From assembly GCA_963733395.1 (NCBI GenBank), contig CAVTCZ010000005.1, positions 310,001 to 374,000 on the forward strand: a DNA stretch of 64,000 nucleotides, read 5' to 3'. A program made the translations under genes and the position numbers. Below the pieces are notes generated by a model. It searched no databases. It was not told where the DNA came from and saw nothing but the letters and a program-made list of their open reading frames with translations. This document shows positions 53,448-62,622 of this stretch, piece by piece. Origin of the DNA: JADKAV01 sp963733395 (GTDB taxonomy: Bacteria; Actinomycetota; Actinomycetes; S36-B12; UBA10799). The number at the start of each line of letters is the position of its first letter. Within the stretch, counting starts at the first letter, position 1.

Positions 53448-54728
53448 GTGAGCGGGTCGTCCCGGATCCCAGCTGCGGCGCTGGTCGACGATCCGGCGTT
53501 GGCGGAGCCGACCACCCGCGTGCACTCGTCCTACTTCGCCGTACTGGCATTGACCAACTTCGCGGTGATGCTCGCCTTCCTGACGTTCATCCAGAACCTG
53601 TTGCCCCGCATGTCCGCCGATGTGGCCGGCGCCGAGGGCAAGGAGGTCGCGCTCGGGATCGTGCTGGGCGTGGGTGTCCTGGGCTCTGTGGTCGGGAACC
53701 CGCTGGCCGGCGCGCTGTCCGACCGGACGACGCTCGGCTGGGGCCGCCGCCGCCCCTGGTTGCTCGGCGGGGCGGTCGTGGGACTGGTCGCGCTGTGCCT
53801 GCTGCCGTACATGACGTCGCTGTGGTCGTTGACGCTCATGTGGCTGGTCGTGCAGGTCTCGGTGAACTGCACGTATGCCGCGCTGATCGCGACGATCCCC
53901 GACCAGGTTCCGGTCGTCCAGCGAGGGGTCGCGTCCGGCTGGGTCGGCTTCGCGCAGGTGTTGGGAACCGTGCTGGGTGTGGCGCTGGTGTCGTACGTGG
54001 TCACCGACATCGTGGGCGGCAGCATCCTGATAGCCGTCATCTTCTTCCTGCTGTGCCTGCCGATCCTGGTGGTCTTGAAGGACCATCCACTGAAGAAGCA
54101 GTACCAGGAGCCCTTCGAGTTGGTGCCCTTCGTCAAGCGTTTCTGGGTCTCGCCGCGCGAGCATCCCGACTTCGCATGGGCCTGGGGGGCACGGTTCCTG
54201 GTGTCTCTCGGGGTGTCGATGGCGACGCTCTACCTGTTGTTCTACCTGGAGGACCATCTCGGGTTCGCCTCCGAGGAAGCGGCTCAGAAGCAGACGATCA
54301 TGGTGGCGCTGTTCGCCTTCGGCACCATGGCGACCTCCGTCGTGGGCGGGGCGCTCTCCGATCGCAGTGGCAGACGCAAGGTCTTCGTCGTGATCTCGAG
54401 CGTCATCATCGCGCTGTCCGCGGCGGTCCTCGGTTTCGCGGGCAGTTTCACGGTGGCGGCTGCGGCGGCGCTGATCGTGGGCTTCGGGTACGGCTGGTAT
54501 CTCGCCGTGGATCAGGCGCTCATCACCCAGGTGCTCCCCTTCGCCGAGGACCGGGCCCGCGACCTGGGGGTCATCAACATCGCGATCGCGGGCCCGCAGG
54601 CACTGGCCCCCGTGATCGCCGCCCCGTTGGTCACATCGTTCGGCGGCTACCCCGTCCTGTACCTGGTCACCGGTGTCATCACGCTGCTGGGCGCGGCGGC
54701 GGTCTGGCCGATCAAGTCGGTGCCGTGA
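53448..54728 (+). CDS. MFS transporter, sugar-transporter-like
   Basis: The 426-residue, 12-TM permease starts at GTG 53448 with GGAGGA upstream. MFS motif A is GALSDRTTLGWGRRRPWLLGG and repeats in the second half as GALSDRSGRRKVFVV. The W-G-R-R-R-P/IPDQVP pattern recalls GPH/SLC45-type sugar transporters. It is coupled (TGATG) to a glycosidase-like gene, which supports an oligosaccharide or glycoside substrate; this is inference. Confidence 0.87.
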   Translation: MSGSSRIPAAALVDDPALAEPTTRVHSSYFAVLALTNFAVMLAFLTFIQNLLPRMSADVAGAEGKEVALGIVLGVGVLGSVVGNPLAGALSDRTTLGWGRRRPWLLGGAVVGLVALCLLPYMTSLWSLTLMWLVVQVSVNCTYAALIATIPDQVPVVQRGVASGWVGFAQVLGTVLGVALVSYVVTDIVGGSILIAVIFFLLCLPILVVLKDHPLKKQYQEPFELVPFVKRFWVSPREHPDFAWAWGARFLVSLGVSMATLYLLFYLEDHLGFASEEAAQKQTIMVALFAFGTMATSVVGGALSDRSGRRKVFVVISSVIIALSAAVLGFAGSFTVAAAAALIVGFGYGWYLAVDQALITQVLPFAEDRARDLGVINIAIAGPQALAPVIAAPLVTSFGGYPVLYLVTGVITLLGAAAVWPIKSVP

Positions 54729-55669
54729 TGCGGCTCGCGGACCTGACCGCCCAGGAGGTGGCGGACCTGCAGTGGACGGTCCGTCCGGACCCGTTGCTGG
54801 GGCCCCCGACGCCGTCGCCGGTCATCGCCGACCCGTCGTTCCTGCCCCCGGACCGCACGCCGGCGGGGGATTGGCGGATGTGGGCCCATTCCCTGCTCGG
54901 GCTGCACTCCTACCGCAGCGACGACGGGCTGGACTGGCAGCGGACGGGGACGGTCACGCGCAACGCACTGCGCCCGCACATCCTCGACACCGGTGGTGCC
55001 CCCCGCTACCGGCTCAGCTACGAGAAGACCCGGCTGTTCCTGCCGCTGGGCCTGCCCTGGAAGTCATGGCTCGAGTCGCGGCGATCGGATGATCTCGTGC
55101 GCTGGAGCGACCCGGTGACGCTGCTGCGGCCTTCGCTGTCCTGGCATGTCACCGGCAAGAACCAGGCAGTGTCCAACCCGTGCCTGGTGCCGCAGCCCGA
55201 CGGGACCTGGCGGCTGTACTACTCGGCGGGTCTGACCCAACTCACCGACTGCGGCTTCCCGGAGCCGACCTACATCGGCGTGGCGGTGGGGAAGGCCGTG
55301 GATGGCCCGTTCGAACCGCTGCCCGAGCCGTTGCTGGGTCCGGCGGACGGCCCCGCCAGTCTGTGCGCGGGTGCGATCAAGGTGATGGCCGTGGCTGACG
55401 GCTGGGTGGGATTCCAGAACGCCATCACCTGGGACGGCACGCACTCGGGCTCGGAGATCTGGGTGCTGGGCTCCGCTGACGGCCTGCACTGGGAGGTGCT
55501 GGCAGATCGCCCGGCCCTGGCCCCCACCGGCAGCGGATGGATGGCCACCCACGTGTACGCCCTGGATGTGCGCGATACCCCGGTCGGGCCGCGGATGTAC
55601 TTCAACGCCCGCGACGGCTACCACTGGACCAGAGGCCGGGAGCGGATCGGGGTCGCAACGCCGGCGTGA
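54728..55669 (+). CDS. GH43/GH32-like five-bladed beta-propeller glycosidase homologue
   Basis: The 313-residue cytoplasmic protein starts at ATG 54728, sharing a base with the MFS stop. Blade motifs include PVIADPSFLPPDRTPAGDWRMWAHS, LGLHSYRSDDGLDWQRTG, NPCLVPQPDGTWRLYYSAG, IKVMAVADGWVGFQNAITWDG and MYFNARDGYHW. The ADPSF Asp is a plausible nucleophile as in GH32/43/68 folds. Its intracellular location next to a transporter suggests hydrolysis or phosphorolysis of an imported glycoside. The exact family is uncertain. Confidence 0.75.
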   Translation: MRLADLTAQEVADLQWTVRPDPLLGPPTPSPVIADPSFLPPDRTPAGDWRMWAHSLLGLHSYRSDDGLDWQRTGTVTRNALRPHILDTGGAPRYRLSYEKTRLFLPLGLPWKSWLESRRSDDLVRWSDPVTLLRPSLSWHVTGKNQAVSNPCLVPQPDGTWRLYYSAGLTQLTDCGFPEPTYIGVAVGKAVDGPFEPLPEPLLGPADGPASLCAGAIKVMAVADGWVGFQNAITWDGTHSGSEIWVLGSADGLHWEVLADRPALAPTGSGWMATHVYALDVRDTPVGPRMYFNARDGYHWTRGRERIGVATPA

Positions 55670-55674
55670 GGCTG

Positions 55675-55691
55675 GGCGGGCGCTGCCCGCC
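55675..55691 (+). terminator. Short GC hairpin after the glycosidase gene
   Basis: GGCGGGC (55675-55681) and GCCCGCC (55685-55691) form a perfect 7-bp stem with a 3-nt loop, six nt beyond the stop codon. There is no U tract. Confidence 0.5.
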
Positions 55692-55699
55692 GGGGATTC

Positions 55700-55749
55700 T
55701 GCGATGTTGTTGCCCTCCGGACTCGGCGTGTCGGGGGAACAACGTCGCA
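55700..55749. repeat. 50-bp intergenic palindrome
   Basis: TGCGATGTTGTT (55700-55711) and AACAACGTCGCA (55738-55749) are complementary with one mismatch. The architecture is like the 45-bp elements but the sequence differs. Confidence 0.48.
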
Positions 55750-55811
55750 AAACCGTGGGTCCTCGGCTCAGGGCGCGTGAATGGAGTGCTAGGCGGTCCT
55801 TCAGTGTGCAG

Positions 55812-55883
55812 TGCCCCCGAGGCGATTCGAACGCCTGCGCATGGCTCCGGAGGCCACTGCTCTATCCCCTGAGCTACGGGGGC
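55812..55883 (-). tRNA. tRNA-Arg (anticodon CCG)
   Basis: The reverse strand folds as a complete 72-nt tRNA: acceptor GCCCCCG/CGGGGGC, D-stem GCTC/GAGC, anticodon stem GTGGC/GCCAT with loop CTCCGGA (anticodon CCG, reads CGG), and T-arm AGGCG-TTCGAAT-CGCCT. The discriminator is A and no CCA is encoded. It lies antisense and ~650 bp upstream of argS. Confidence 0.95.
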
Positions 55884-55954
55884 TGCAAGGTGTCTCCAGC
55901 GTAGCAACGACCGCGTTGCCCCGGTCCGAGTGGCTGGGGCAGTACCTTCGATAT

Positions 55955-56518
55955 GTGCGTTGGACGGTGATCGCGGGTGTCGTGCTGCTGGCGGGTTGCC
56001 AGCAACTCGAACCCGCCCCGCATCCCACCGAACTGCCCGGACCGGTGGCCGCCGGCGTCCCGGACGCCGCGATCACGGTGGCGGACCAGCGGTGGGAGAC
56101 CTGCACCCGCAAGCAGCGGCGGCAGTATCCGCCCGTGCTCGACGAGCCGGCCCCCAACTACTACGCCGGCCCGTGGTGCCAGGAGGCCGACGGCGGCACG
56201 CGGTACATGTGGGTCTACGCCGAGCCCTTGTTCCCGGGGGAGACGCCGGAGAAGACGCGCGGATACGTCAACGAGGACGCACACCTACTGGTGCGGGCGT
56301 TGCGTACGACCGGCTACCTGCCGGTGCGGGACGGCCCGCGCGACGGCGACGTCTTCTACGAGGCGCGCCGGCCGACCTCGCCGAACCTGGTCAGCATCGC
56401 CGTGCTCGGAGACGATCCGCCGCCGCAGGGGCAGAGCTTCACCGGCGACAATCCGCTGCGGGTCACCGTCGCCGTGCGCAAAGCCGGGCCTGAAGATACC
56501 CCGAGTCCGAGCCCCTAG
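55955..56518 (+). CDS. Lipoprotein of unknown function
   Basis: From GTG 55955 (VRWTVIAGVVLLAGCQQLE) a short signal with the lipobox LLAG-Cys is seen. The 187-residue product is exported and lipid-anchored. The rest has four further Cys or near-Cys positions (WETCTRKQ, PWCQEADG) and a compact domain (RYMWVYAEPLFPGETPEKTRGY, LRTTGYLPVRDGPRDGDVFYEARR), ending in a Pro-rich tail. I recognise no family. It lies 9 nt before argS. Confidence 0.74.
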   Translation: MRWTVIAGVVLLAGCQQLEPAPHPTELPGPVAAGVPDAAITVADQRWETCTRKQRRQYPPVLDEPAPNYYAGPWCQEADGGTRYMWVYAEPLFPGETPEKTRGYVNEDAHLLVRALRTTGYLPVRDGPRDGDVFYEARRPTSPNLVSIAVLGDDPPPQGQSFTGDNPLRVTVAVRKAGPEDTPSPSP

Positions 56519-56527
56519 TCTGGGGGC

Positions 56528-58174
56528 ATGACTCCAGACGCCCTCGCTGCTGCCATCAGCGCCGCCCTCGCCGACGTGCCGGAAGTGGCCGGTGAGCCCG
56601 CGGAGGTCAAGGTCGAGCGGCCGAAGAACCGCGACCACGGCGACTACGCGACCAACATCGCCCTCGTCCTGGCCAAGCGTGCCGGGCTGCCGCCCCGGGA
56701 TCTGGCGGGCAAGATCGTGGCCGCCCTGCAGGGCCAACCCGGCATCGAGGGCCTGGCGATCGCCGGCCCGGGTTTCATCAACATCACGCTTGCCGCGGAC
56801 GCCCAGGGCGAGATCGCGCACTCGATCGTGGAGCAGGGCAGCGCGTACGGCTCGATCGCGGATCTGCTCGGCACCGCGATCAACCTGGAGTTCATCTCCG
56901 CGAACCCGACTGGTCCGTTGCACCTCGGGCACACCCGGTGGGCGGCGGTCGGCGACGCGATGGCCCGCGTGCTGGCGGCGGCCGGGGCGCAGGTGACCCG
57001 TGAGTTCTACGTCAACGACCGCGGTGTGCAGATGGACAAGTTCGGCATGTCGCTGGAGGCCTCCGCACTCGGACAGCCGATCCCCGAGGGCGGCTACCAG
57101 GGTGCGTACATCCACGATCTGGCGCAACAGATCGTCGCGGCGGACCCGGGGATCGTGGACCTGCCTGACGATGAGCGCTGGGTCGCGTTCCGCGAGGCCG
57201 GATACGCCCTGCAACTGCAGCAGCAGAAGGACGTGCTGGACAACTTCCGCACACACTTCGACGTCTGGTACTCGGAGCGGTCGTTGCACGAATCCGGTGC
57301 CGTCGACCGCGGCATGGCCAAGTTGCGCGCCCAGGGTCACGTCTTCGAGGAGGGCGGTGCGGTCTGGTTGCGCACCTCCGAGTTCGACGACGACAAGAAC
57401 CGGGTGCTGATCAAGGCCGATGGCGAACTCACATACTTCGCGTCGGATACCGCGTACTACGTGGACAAGCGCGACCGCGGGTTCGACATCTGCATCTACC
57501 TGCTCGGGGCCGACCACCACGGCTACGTCAACCGGCTGCGGGCGGTGGCGGCGTGCGCCGGCGACGACCCGGACTACAACATCGAGGTGCTCATCGGGCA
57601 GTTGGTGAAGATGTTCAAGGGTGGCCAGGAGGTGCGGCTGAGCAAGCGTGCGGGAGCCATGGTCACGCTGGAGGATCTGGTCGACGAGGTCGGCGTGGAC
57701 GCGGCCCGCTACACGCTCATCCGGTACCCGGCCGACTCGCCGCTGACGATGGACCTCGACCTGCTCGTGCAGCGGACCAACGAGAACCCCGTCTACTACG
57801 TGCAGTACGCGCACGCGCGCATCTCCTCGGTGCTGCGCAACGCCGTCGACATGGGAATCGACTGGCGGGCCGCGGACTTCGACCCGGGACTGCTCGTCCA
57901 CGAACGGGAATCCGCGCTGCTCGGAGCGCTGGCGGAGTTCCCCCGGATCATCGCCACCGCAGCCGAACTGCGCGAGCCCCATCGCGTGTGCCGGTACCTC
58001 GAAGAGGTCGCCACCGCCTACCACAAGTTCTACGACTCGTGCCGGGTCCTGCCCCGCGCCGACGAGGAGCTCGAGCCGTTGCACATCGCCCGGCTGTGGC
58101 TGTGCGCGGCGGCCCGCCAGGTGGTGGCCAACGGCCTGGATCTGTGTGGGGTCAGCGCGCCGGAGCGGATGTGA
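56528..58174 (+). CDS. argS: Arginyl-tRNA synthetase
   Basis: The 548-residue class I synthetase starts at ATG 56528. The N-terminal Add-1 domain has NRDHGDYATNIALVLAKRAGLPPRD. The HIGH-like motif is SANPTGPLHLGHTRWAAVGDAM, and the catalytic region TYFASDTAYYVDKRDRGFDICIYLLGADHHGYVNRL. The C-terminal anticodon domain ends GLDLCGVSAPERM. It charges tRNA-Arg; a tRNA-Arg gene is close by. It is followed by overlapping SDR and then lysA. Confidence 0.96.
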   Translation: MTPDALAAAISAALADVPEVAGEPAEVKVERPKNRDHGDYATNIALVLAKRAGLPPRDLAGKIVAALQGQPGIEGLAIAGPGFINITLAADAQGEIAHSIVEQGSAYGSIADLLGTAINLEFISANPTGPLHLGHTRWAAVGDAMARVLAAAGAQVTREFYVNDRGVQMDKFGMSLEASALGQPIPEGGYQGAYIHDLAQQIVAADPGIVDLPDDERWVAFREAGYALQLQQQKDVLDNFRTHFDVWYSERSLHESGAVDRGMAKLRAQGHVFEEGGAVWLRTSEFDDDKNRVLIKADGELTYFASDTAYYVDKRDRGFDICIYLLGADHHGYVNRLRAVAACAGDDPDYNIEVLIGQLVKMFKGGQEVRLSKRAGAMVTLEDLVDEVGVDAARYTLIRYPADSPLTMDLDLLVQRTNENPVYYVQYAHARISSVLRNAVDMGIDWRAADFDPGLLVHERESALLGALAEFPRIIATAAELREPHRVCRYLEEVATAYHKFYDSCRVLPRADEELEPLHIARLWLCAAARQVVANGLDLCGVSAPERM

Positions 58175-58992
58175 CCGGCGAGCTCCGGGGCCGGGTCGCG
58201 CTGGTCACCGGCGCCTCGTCGGGGATCGGTCTGGCGACGGCCCGGCTGCTGCACCAACGCGGCTGCAGGGTCGCGCTGGTGGCACGCTCGGCGGACCGGT
58301 TGACCCAGGTGGCCGCCGGGATGGGTGACGGTGCGCTGGCGCTGCCGTGTGATGTCGGTGATGTTGCGGCCCTGCACGGGCTCGTCGACGACGTGCTCGC
58401 CGCCTTCGGCGGGCTGGACATCCTGGTCAACAATGCCGGTGTGCACCATCGGGGATCGATGCTGCGGCACACGCCGGAGGAACTCGCGCAGATGGTCCAG
58501 GTGAACACCGTGGCGCCGATCGCATTGACCAGGATCGCGGTCGACCACATGCCCCGCGGCGGTTGTGTGGTCAATGTCGCGAGTCTCGCGGGGAAGATGC
58601 CGGTGCCCGGCTCGGCCACCTACTCGGGAACCAAGGCGGGGCTGCGGTTCTGGGCGTTGTCCGCCGCCGAAGACCTCGCCGAACGCGGAATCCGGATTGC
58701 GAATGTGAACCCCGGCCCGGTGGACTCCGGGTTCTTCGACGAGGACCTCGACAACGTCGCCCCGATCACGTTCAGCCAGCCGATGAGTTCGGTCGAGCAG
58801 GTCGCCCAGGCGGTGCTGCATTGCATCGAATCCGACGCCAGCCCGATGGAGGTCGACCTGCCCTACGCCTCCGGCAAACTGGCCACGCTGGGCTACATCT
58901 CGCCACCCTTGAAGCGGGTGCTGCGACCCATGCTCGAGAAGCGCGGGGCCAGGGTCAAGGAAGAGCTCAAGCGCAGCAAGGGCATCGGCTGA
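58171..58992 (+). CDS. Short-chain dehydrogenase/reductase
   Basis: The 273-residue SDR starts at GTG 58171, overlapping argS by 4 nt. The cofactor loop VALVTGASSGIGLATARLL, LVARSADRL (NADP-like Arg), ILVNNAGVHHRG, and the Ser and Tyr-Lys in VVNVASLAG and TYSGTKAGLRFW are all present. NPGPVDSGFF and the basic C-terminus (PMLEKRGARVKEELKRSKG) suggest a lipid- or acyl-directed enzyme. The substrate is unknown. Confidence 0.88.
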   Translation: MTGELRGRVALVTGASSGIGLATARLLHQRGCRVALVARSADRLTQVAAGMGDGALALPCDVGDVAALHGLVDDVLAAFGGLDILVNNAGVHHRGSMLRHTPEELAQMVQVNTVAPIALTRIAVDHMPRGGCVVNVASLAGKMPVPGSATYSGTKAGLRFWALSAAEDLAERGIRIANVNPGPVDSGFFDEDLDNVAPITFSQPMSSVEQVAQAVLHCIESDASPMEVDLPYASGKLATLGYISPPLKRVLRPMLEKRGARVKEELKRSKGIG

Positions 58993-59023
58993 CCGTCGGT
59001 GTGCCACGGATACCCTGTGGCTC

Positions 59024-60415
59024 ATGCCCGCTCATCCCGCTGGACCGCGCCATGAGGACATCGTTCACGCGGCGGCGCTGGGGGAACCTCCAGCCGACCT
59101 GAACGCCCTCGTGGCGACCGTCTGGCCGTCGACCGCCTCGCGCGTCGACTCAGTCCTGCAGGTCGCCGGGGTGCCCGTGACCGAGGCGGTTGCCGAATAC
59201 GGGAGCCCGCTGTTCATCCTGGACGAGGAGCACTTCCGCGCCTCGGCTCGCTCCTACGTGCAGGCCTATGCCGGGGCCGACGTCTACTACGCGGCGAAGG
59301 CCTTCTTCTCCGGCCGGGTGGCGCGGTGGGCGCTGGAGGAGGGCCTGCGCACCGACGTCTGCACCCTCGGGGAGATGGAGGTCGCGCTGCGCGCCGGGGT
59401 GCCGGGGGAGCGGCTGCTGTTCCACGGCAACAACAAGAGCGAGGCCGAACTGCGTCGCGCGCTCGATGCCGGCGTGTCGCGAATCGTCATCGACTCGTTC
59501 ACAGAGATCGGGCGACTGTCGGCGCTGGCTGCGCAGCTGGGGGTCCGGCCACGGGTCCTGGTGCGGGTGACGGTCGGCGTCGAGGCGCACACCCACGAGT
59601 TCATCGCCACCGCCCATGAGGACCAGAAGTTCGGGCTGGCGCTGGCCGGGGGGATCGCGGCCGAGGCCGCCCGGACGGTCGCCGCCGATCCTCATCTGGA
59701 ACTGGTCGGCCTGCACAGCCACATCGGCTCGCAGATCTTCGACGCGGCCGGGTTCGATGTTGCCGCGCATCGCATGGCGGGTCTGGTCGCCGAGCTGGTG
59801 GCCGGCGGGATCGCGGTCGACGAGCTCAACCTCGGCGGCGGAATGGGGATCGCCTACACCGGCGAGGACGACCCGCCGCAGGTCGCGGACATGGCAGCCC
59901 AACTGCGGGGCATCGTCGCCCGCGAATGTGAGCTCGCCGGCGTGCCGGTGCCCCGGCTCGCCGTCGAACCCGGGCGCGCCATCATCGGCGCCGCCGGGAT
60001 CACCGTGTACGAGGTGGGCACGATCAAGCCCGTCGACCTCGGGGGCAGGACCCGGGCGTATGTGTCGGTGGATGGTGGCATGAGCGACAACATCCGGACC
60101 GCGCTGTACGGCGCGGACTACACGGTGGTGCTTGCCAACCGCGAGTCGCAGGCCCCGCCGGTGGTCAGTCGTGTGGTCGGGAAGCACTGCGAGAGCGGTG
60201 ACGTCGTGGTCCGGGATGCGTGGTTGCCCGCCGATGTGGCGCCGGGGGACCTCCTGGCGGTGGCAGCCACCGGCGCCTACTGCCGCAGTATGGCCAGCAA
60301 CTACAACTACCTGCCGCGGCCGGGGGTGGTCGCGGCGCGCGACGGGCAGTGCAGCGTGGTGCTGCGGCGCGAGACCCTCGAGGACTTGTTCGCCGCCGAC
60401 CCGGGCCTGGCCTGA
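59024..60415 (+). CDS. lysA: Diaminopimelate decarboxylase
   Basis: The 463-residue PLP enzyme starts at ATG 59024. The PLP Lys is K92 in DVYYAAKAFFSGRVARW. HSHIGSQIFD, LNLGGGMGIAYTGED, EPGRAIIGAAGITVYEVG and the specificity helix CESGDVV complete the family pattern. It makes L-lysine from meso-DAP. In many actinobacteria lysA is followed directly by hom; here a minus-strand three-gene cassette intervenes. Confidence 0.95.
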   Translation: MPAHPAGPRHEDIVHAAALGEPPADLNALVATVWPSTASRVDSVLQVAGVPVTEAVAEYGSPLFILDEEHFRASARSYVQAYAGADVYYAAKAFFSGRVARWALEEGLRTDVCTLGEMEVALRAGVPGERLLFHGNNKSEAELRRALDAGVSRIVIDSFTEIGRLSALAAQLGVRPRVLVRVTVGVEAHTHEFIATAHEDQKFGLALAGGIAAEAARTVAADPHLELVGLHSHIGSQIFDAAGFDVAAHRMAGLVAELVAGGIAVDELNLGGGMGIAYTGEDDPPQVADMAAQLRGIVARECELAGVPVPRLAVEPGRAIIGAAGITVYEVGTIKPVDLGGRTRAYVSVDGGMSDNIRTALYGADYTVVLANRESQAPPVVSRVVGKHCESGDVVVRDAWLPADVAPGDLLAVAATGAYCRSMASNYNYLPRPGVVAARDGQCSVVLRRETLEDLFAADPGLA

Positions 60416-60559
60416 GCCCGCCGGGGCGGTTTCGCGGTCACCGGGCCGCAGAGCCTCTGCCCGAGGTGTGGCGGGTTCAGGATGGTCCGCCCAGAACGGT
60501 TGTCAACGGGCACTCACCAACGGCACGAAATCGAGTCCCCCCGGTGTGGCCGTCAGCGC

Positions 60560-61840
60560 TCACCCGTGCACGAACCGGTCCCCGGCCAACCGGTCCACCT
60601 CGTCGCGGCACCACAGTCCGACCAGCCCGCGGAAGTGTTCGATGTACCGCTCGTGCTCGTGTGCCGGGAACATGGCCCGCACCGTGTCCGTGATCACCGC
60701 GTCCATCCCCGGTCCCTGGAACCACGCCAGCGCCTTCTCGTCGAAGTCGCGAAGGCGGGCATCGCACCAGTCGTAGTACTGGTCGGTCTCGAAGTAGGCG
60801 TCGGCCAGTTTGCGGTAGCCCGCGAGTTTCTCCTCGTAGGACAGATCGTCGCGGTCGGCGATGGCGAAGTAGGCGTCGGTGTCGAGGTCCACGCTCGGCT
60901 TGCGATCCGTGACCAGGCAGTAGGTGCTCCACCTGGCCAGCGCCTTGATCGCCCACGGGAAGTAGTAGTGCAGCGAAGTGACCGCCACATCCGGGCAGGC
61001 GTTGGCGTAGTCGATCGGGTAGACCTGATCGGGCGACCCGAACTTGACCAGCATCTCGCAGGAGTTGAACTCCCAGCGGAAGAAGGCGTTCACCACCCGG
61101 TTGATGGTCACGCATTCCGCGCCCGACGCAGGCGTGAGGAAGTCGTGGCTGACCTCGTACCGGTCGTGCATCGGGCGGTCCGGGCGGTAGCGCATCACCA
61201 TCGTCTCGGGGCCGATCGACAGCGAGCGGGCGAAGACATCATGGTCCTCGGACGACTGCAGGTGCATCAGCATCTCGCCGGAGTCGTCGTACGCCCGCAT
61301 CAGCGCCGCCGGATCGTCGACCCGGGAGACGCCGCGCCAGCCGCCGCCGTCGAAGGGCTTCATGTAGAGCGGGTAGCCCACTTGATCGGCGATGGCGGGC
61401 AGGTCGAAGGGACGGTTGTACCGGGCGGCGGTGTAGGCCCAGCGGGCGTTCTCAAGTGGGTTCTTGTACGGCACGAGGACGGTCTCGGGGATCTTCAGGC
61501 CGAGGCGCATCATGGCGCAGTACGCGGCGTGCTTCTCCATGGACTGGAACGTGAATGGGCTGTTCAGCAGGTACACGTCGTCCATCAGCGAGATCTTCTT
61601 CAACCACTCGCGCGGCACGTAGTACCAATAGGCCAACCGGTCGATGACCAGCGAATGCCGCGGTTTGTCCCGCAGGTTGAAGGGTTCGATCGTGACCCGC
61701 TCGGTCTCGATCACGTGGGTCGTTCCGCGACTGTCACTGACCGGGCCCATGCTGCGTACGAGCGCTTCGAACGCGGTCGGCCAGTCGTTCTCCGTGCCCA
61801 GCAGCAGGCCGACCAGGTGGGAGCGGGTCGAGGGATCCAT
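60560..61840 (-). CDS. ATP-grasp domain protein, unknown ligase
   Basis: The 426-residue protein starts at ATG 61840 with AGGAGA upstream. The ATP-grasp core is visible: FQSMEKHAAYCAMMRLGLKIPETVLVP, VGYPLYMKPFDGGGWRGVSRVDDP, EMLMHLQSSEDHDVFARSL, FRWEFNSCEMLVKFGSPDQVYPIDYANACPD. PIDYANACPD stands where metal-binding Glu/Asn residues occur in glutathione-synthetase-like enzymes. The C-terminal ~150 residues are Trp/Tyr-rich and unassigned. It is the last gene of an operon with two esterases; the 144-nt gap to lysA carries only a short repeat fragment. The acid and amine substrates are unknown. Confidence 0.8.
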   Translation of the reverse strand: MDPSTRSHLVGLLLGTENDWPTAFEALVRSMGPVSDSRGTTHVIETERVTIEPFNLRDKPRHSLVIDRLAYWYYVPREWLKKISLMDDVYLLNSPFTFQSMEKHAAYCAMMRLGLKIPETVLVPYKNPLENARWAYTAARYNRPFDLPAIADQVGYPLYMKPFDGGGWRGVSRVDDPAALMRAYDDSGEMLMHLQSSEDHDVFARSLSIGPETMVMRYRPDRPMHDRYEVSHDFLTPASGAECVTINRVVNAFFRWEFNSCEMLVKFGSPDQVYPIDYANACPDVAVTSLHYYFPWAIKALARWSTYCLVTDRKPSVDLDTDAYFAIADRDDLSYEEKLAGYRKLADAYFETDQYYDWCDARLRDFDEKALAWFQGPGMDAVITDTVRAMFPAHEHERYIEHFRGLVGLWCRDEVDRLAGDRFVHG

Positions 61841-61847
61841 GGTTCTC

Positions 61848-62597
61848 CTATCCGCCGAGGTGGGCGAGGTGCTCGGCCACTTGTCGGCACCAGGAGGACC
61901 AGTCGTGCGGGGTGTCCGTCCCCCACACGTCGAGGTCGCAGCCGATGCCCTTGGAGCGCAGCAGGTCGGCGAACGCCACGGTCGAGGGCAGCGCCCTGCT
62001 GGGCCAGTCCTCCCACGGGCCGGTGCCCACCACCAGTTGGATGAAGACGTGGTGCCGCAACCAGTTCAGGTGGTCGCCGTCGGCGTTGGCGACGTACGCG
62101 AACGGGTTGTTGAAGTAGACGGTGTCGCCCTGGTCGCCCCAGCCGTACCAGGTGGTGGGGTCGTAGTTGCCCGACATGCCCAGCGCGTAGCCGAAGAGAT
62201 CCGCGCGACGAAGCGCGAAGTTCACCGCGTGGTAGGCGCCCATGCTCGCGCCCGCCGTCGCGATGTCCACCGGGCCGCCGCAGTCGTGATGGATCGCCTC
62301 GACGACGTCGTAGACGATCCAGCCGTGATAGCGCTCGTGGTTGCGCGCCCGTTCCTCCAGCGGCAGGTCGCGGTTCGACCAGGCCGAGTGGTCGTAGGAG
62401 GGCACGCAGTAGACCTTGATCCGCCCGGCGTCGATGGCATCGGCCAGCGCGTCGATGATGCCGTGGTTCTCCATGTCCTGGGCCGATCCGCCCTCGGCCG
62501 GGAAGAACAGGATCGGCACTCCCCAATGGCCGTAGGCGATGACCGTGCCCTCGCCGCCGAGGGTCGGTGCCGGGATGGTCCAGACGTCGCGCCGCAT
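61848..62597 (-). CDS. Alpha/beta-hydrolase (esterase family)
   Basis: From ATG 62597 (MRRDVWTIPAPTLGG) the protein has 249 residues; a TTG at 62606 is less likely. The nucleophile elbow GASMGAYHAVNFALRR has Ser118. The oxyanion/cap region is GHWGVPILFFPAEGG, and the acid and His are in WGTDTPHDWSSW. No signal peptide is seen. It lies 7 nt before the ATP-grasp gene and 25 nt after the Fes-like gene, so the three are cotranscribed. Confidence 0.82.
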   Translation of the reverse strand: MRRDVWTIPAPTLGGEGTVIAYGHWGVPILFFPAEGGSAQDMENHGIIDALADAIDAGRIKVYCVPSYDHSAWSNRDLPLEERARNHERYHGWIVYDVVEAIHHDCGGPVDIATAGASMGAYHAVNFALRRADLFGYALGMSGNYDPTTWYGWGDQGDTVYFNNPFAYVANADGDHLNWLRHHVFIQLVVGTGPWEDWPSRALPSTVAFADLLRSKGIGCDLDVWGTDTPHDWSSWCRQVAEHLAHLGG

Positions 62598-62622
62598 AGG
62601 GGGCAAGTCTGGCGGGTCGGAC

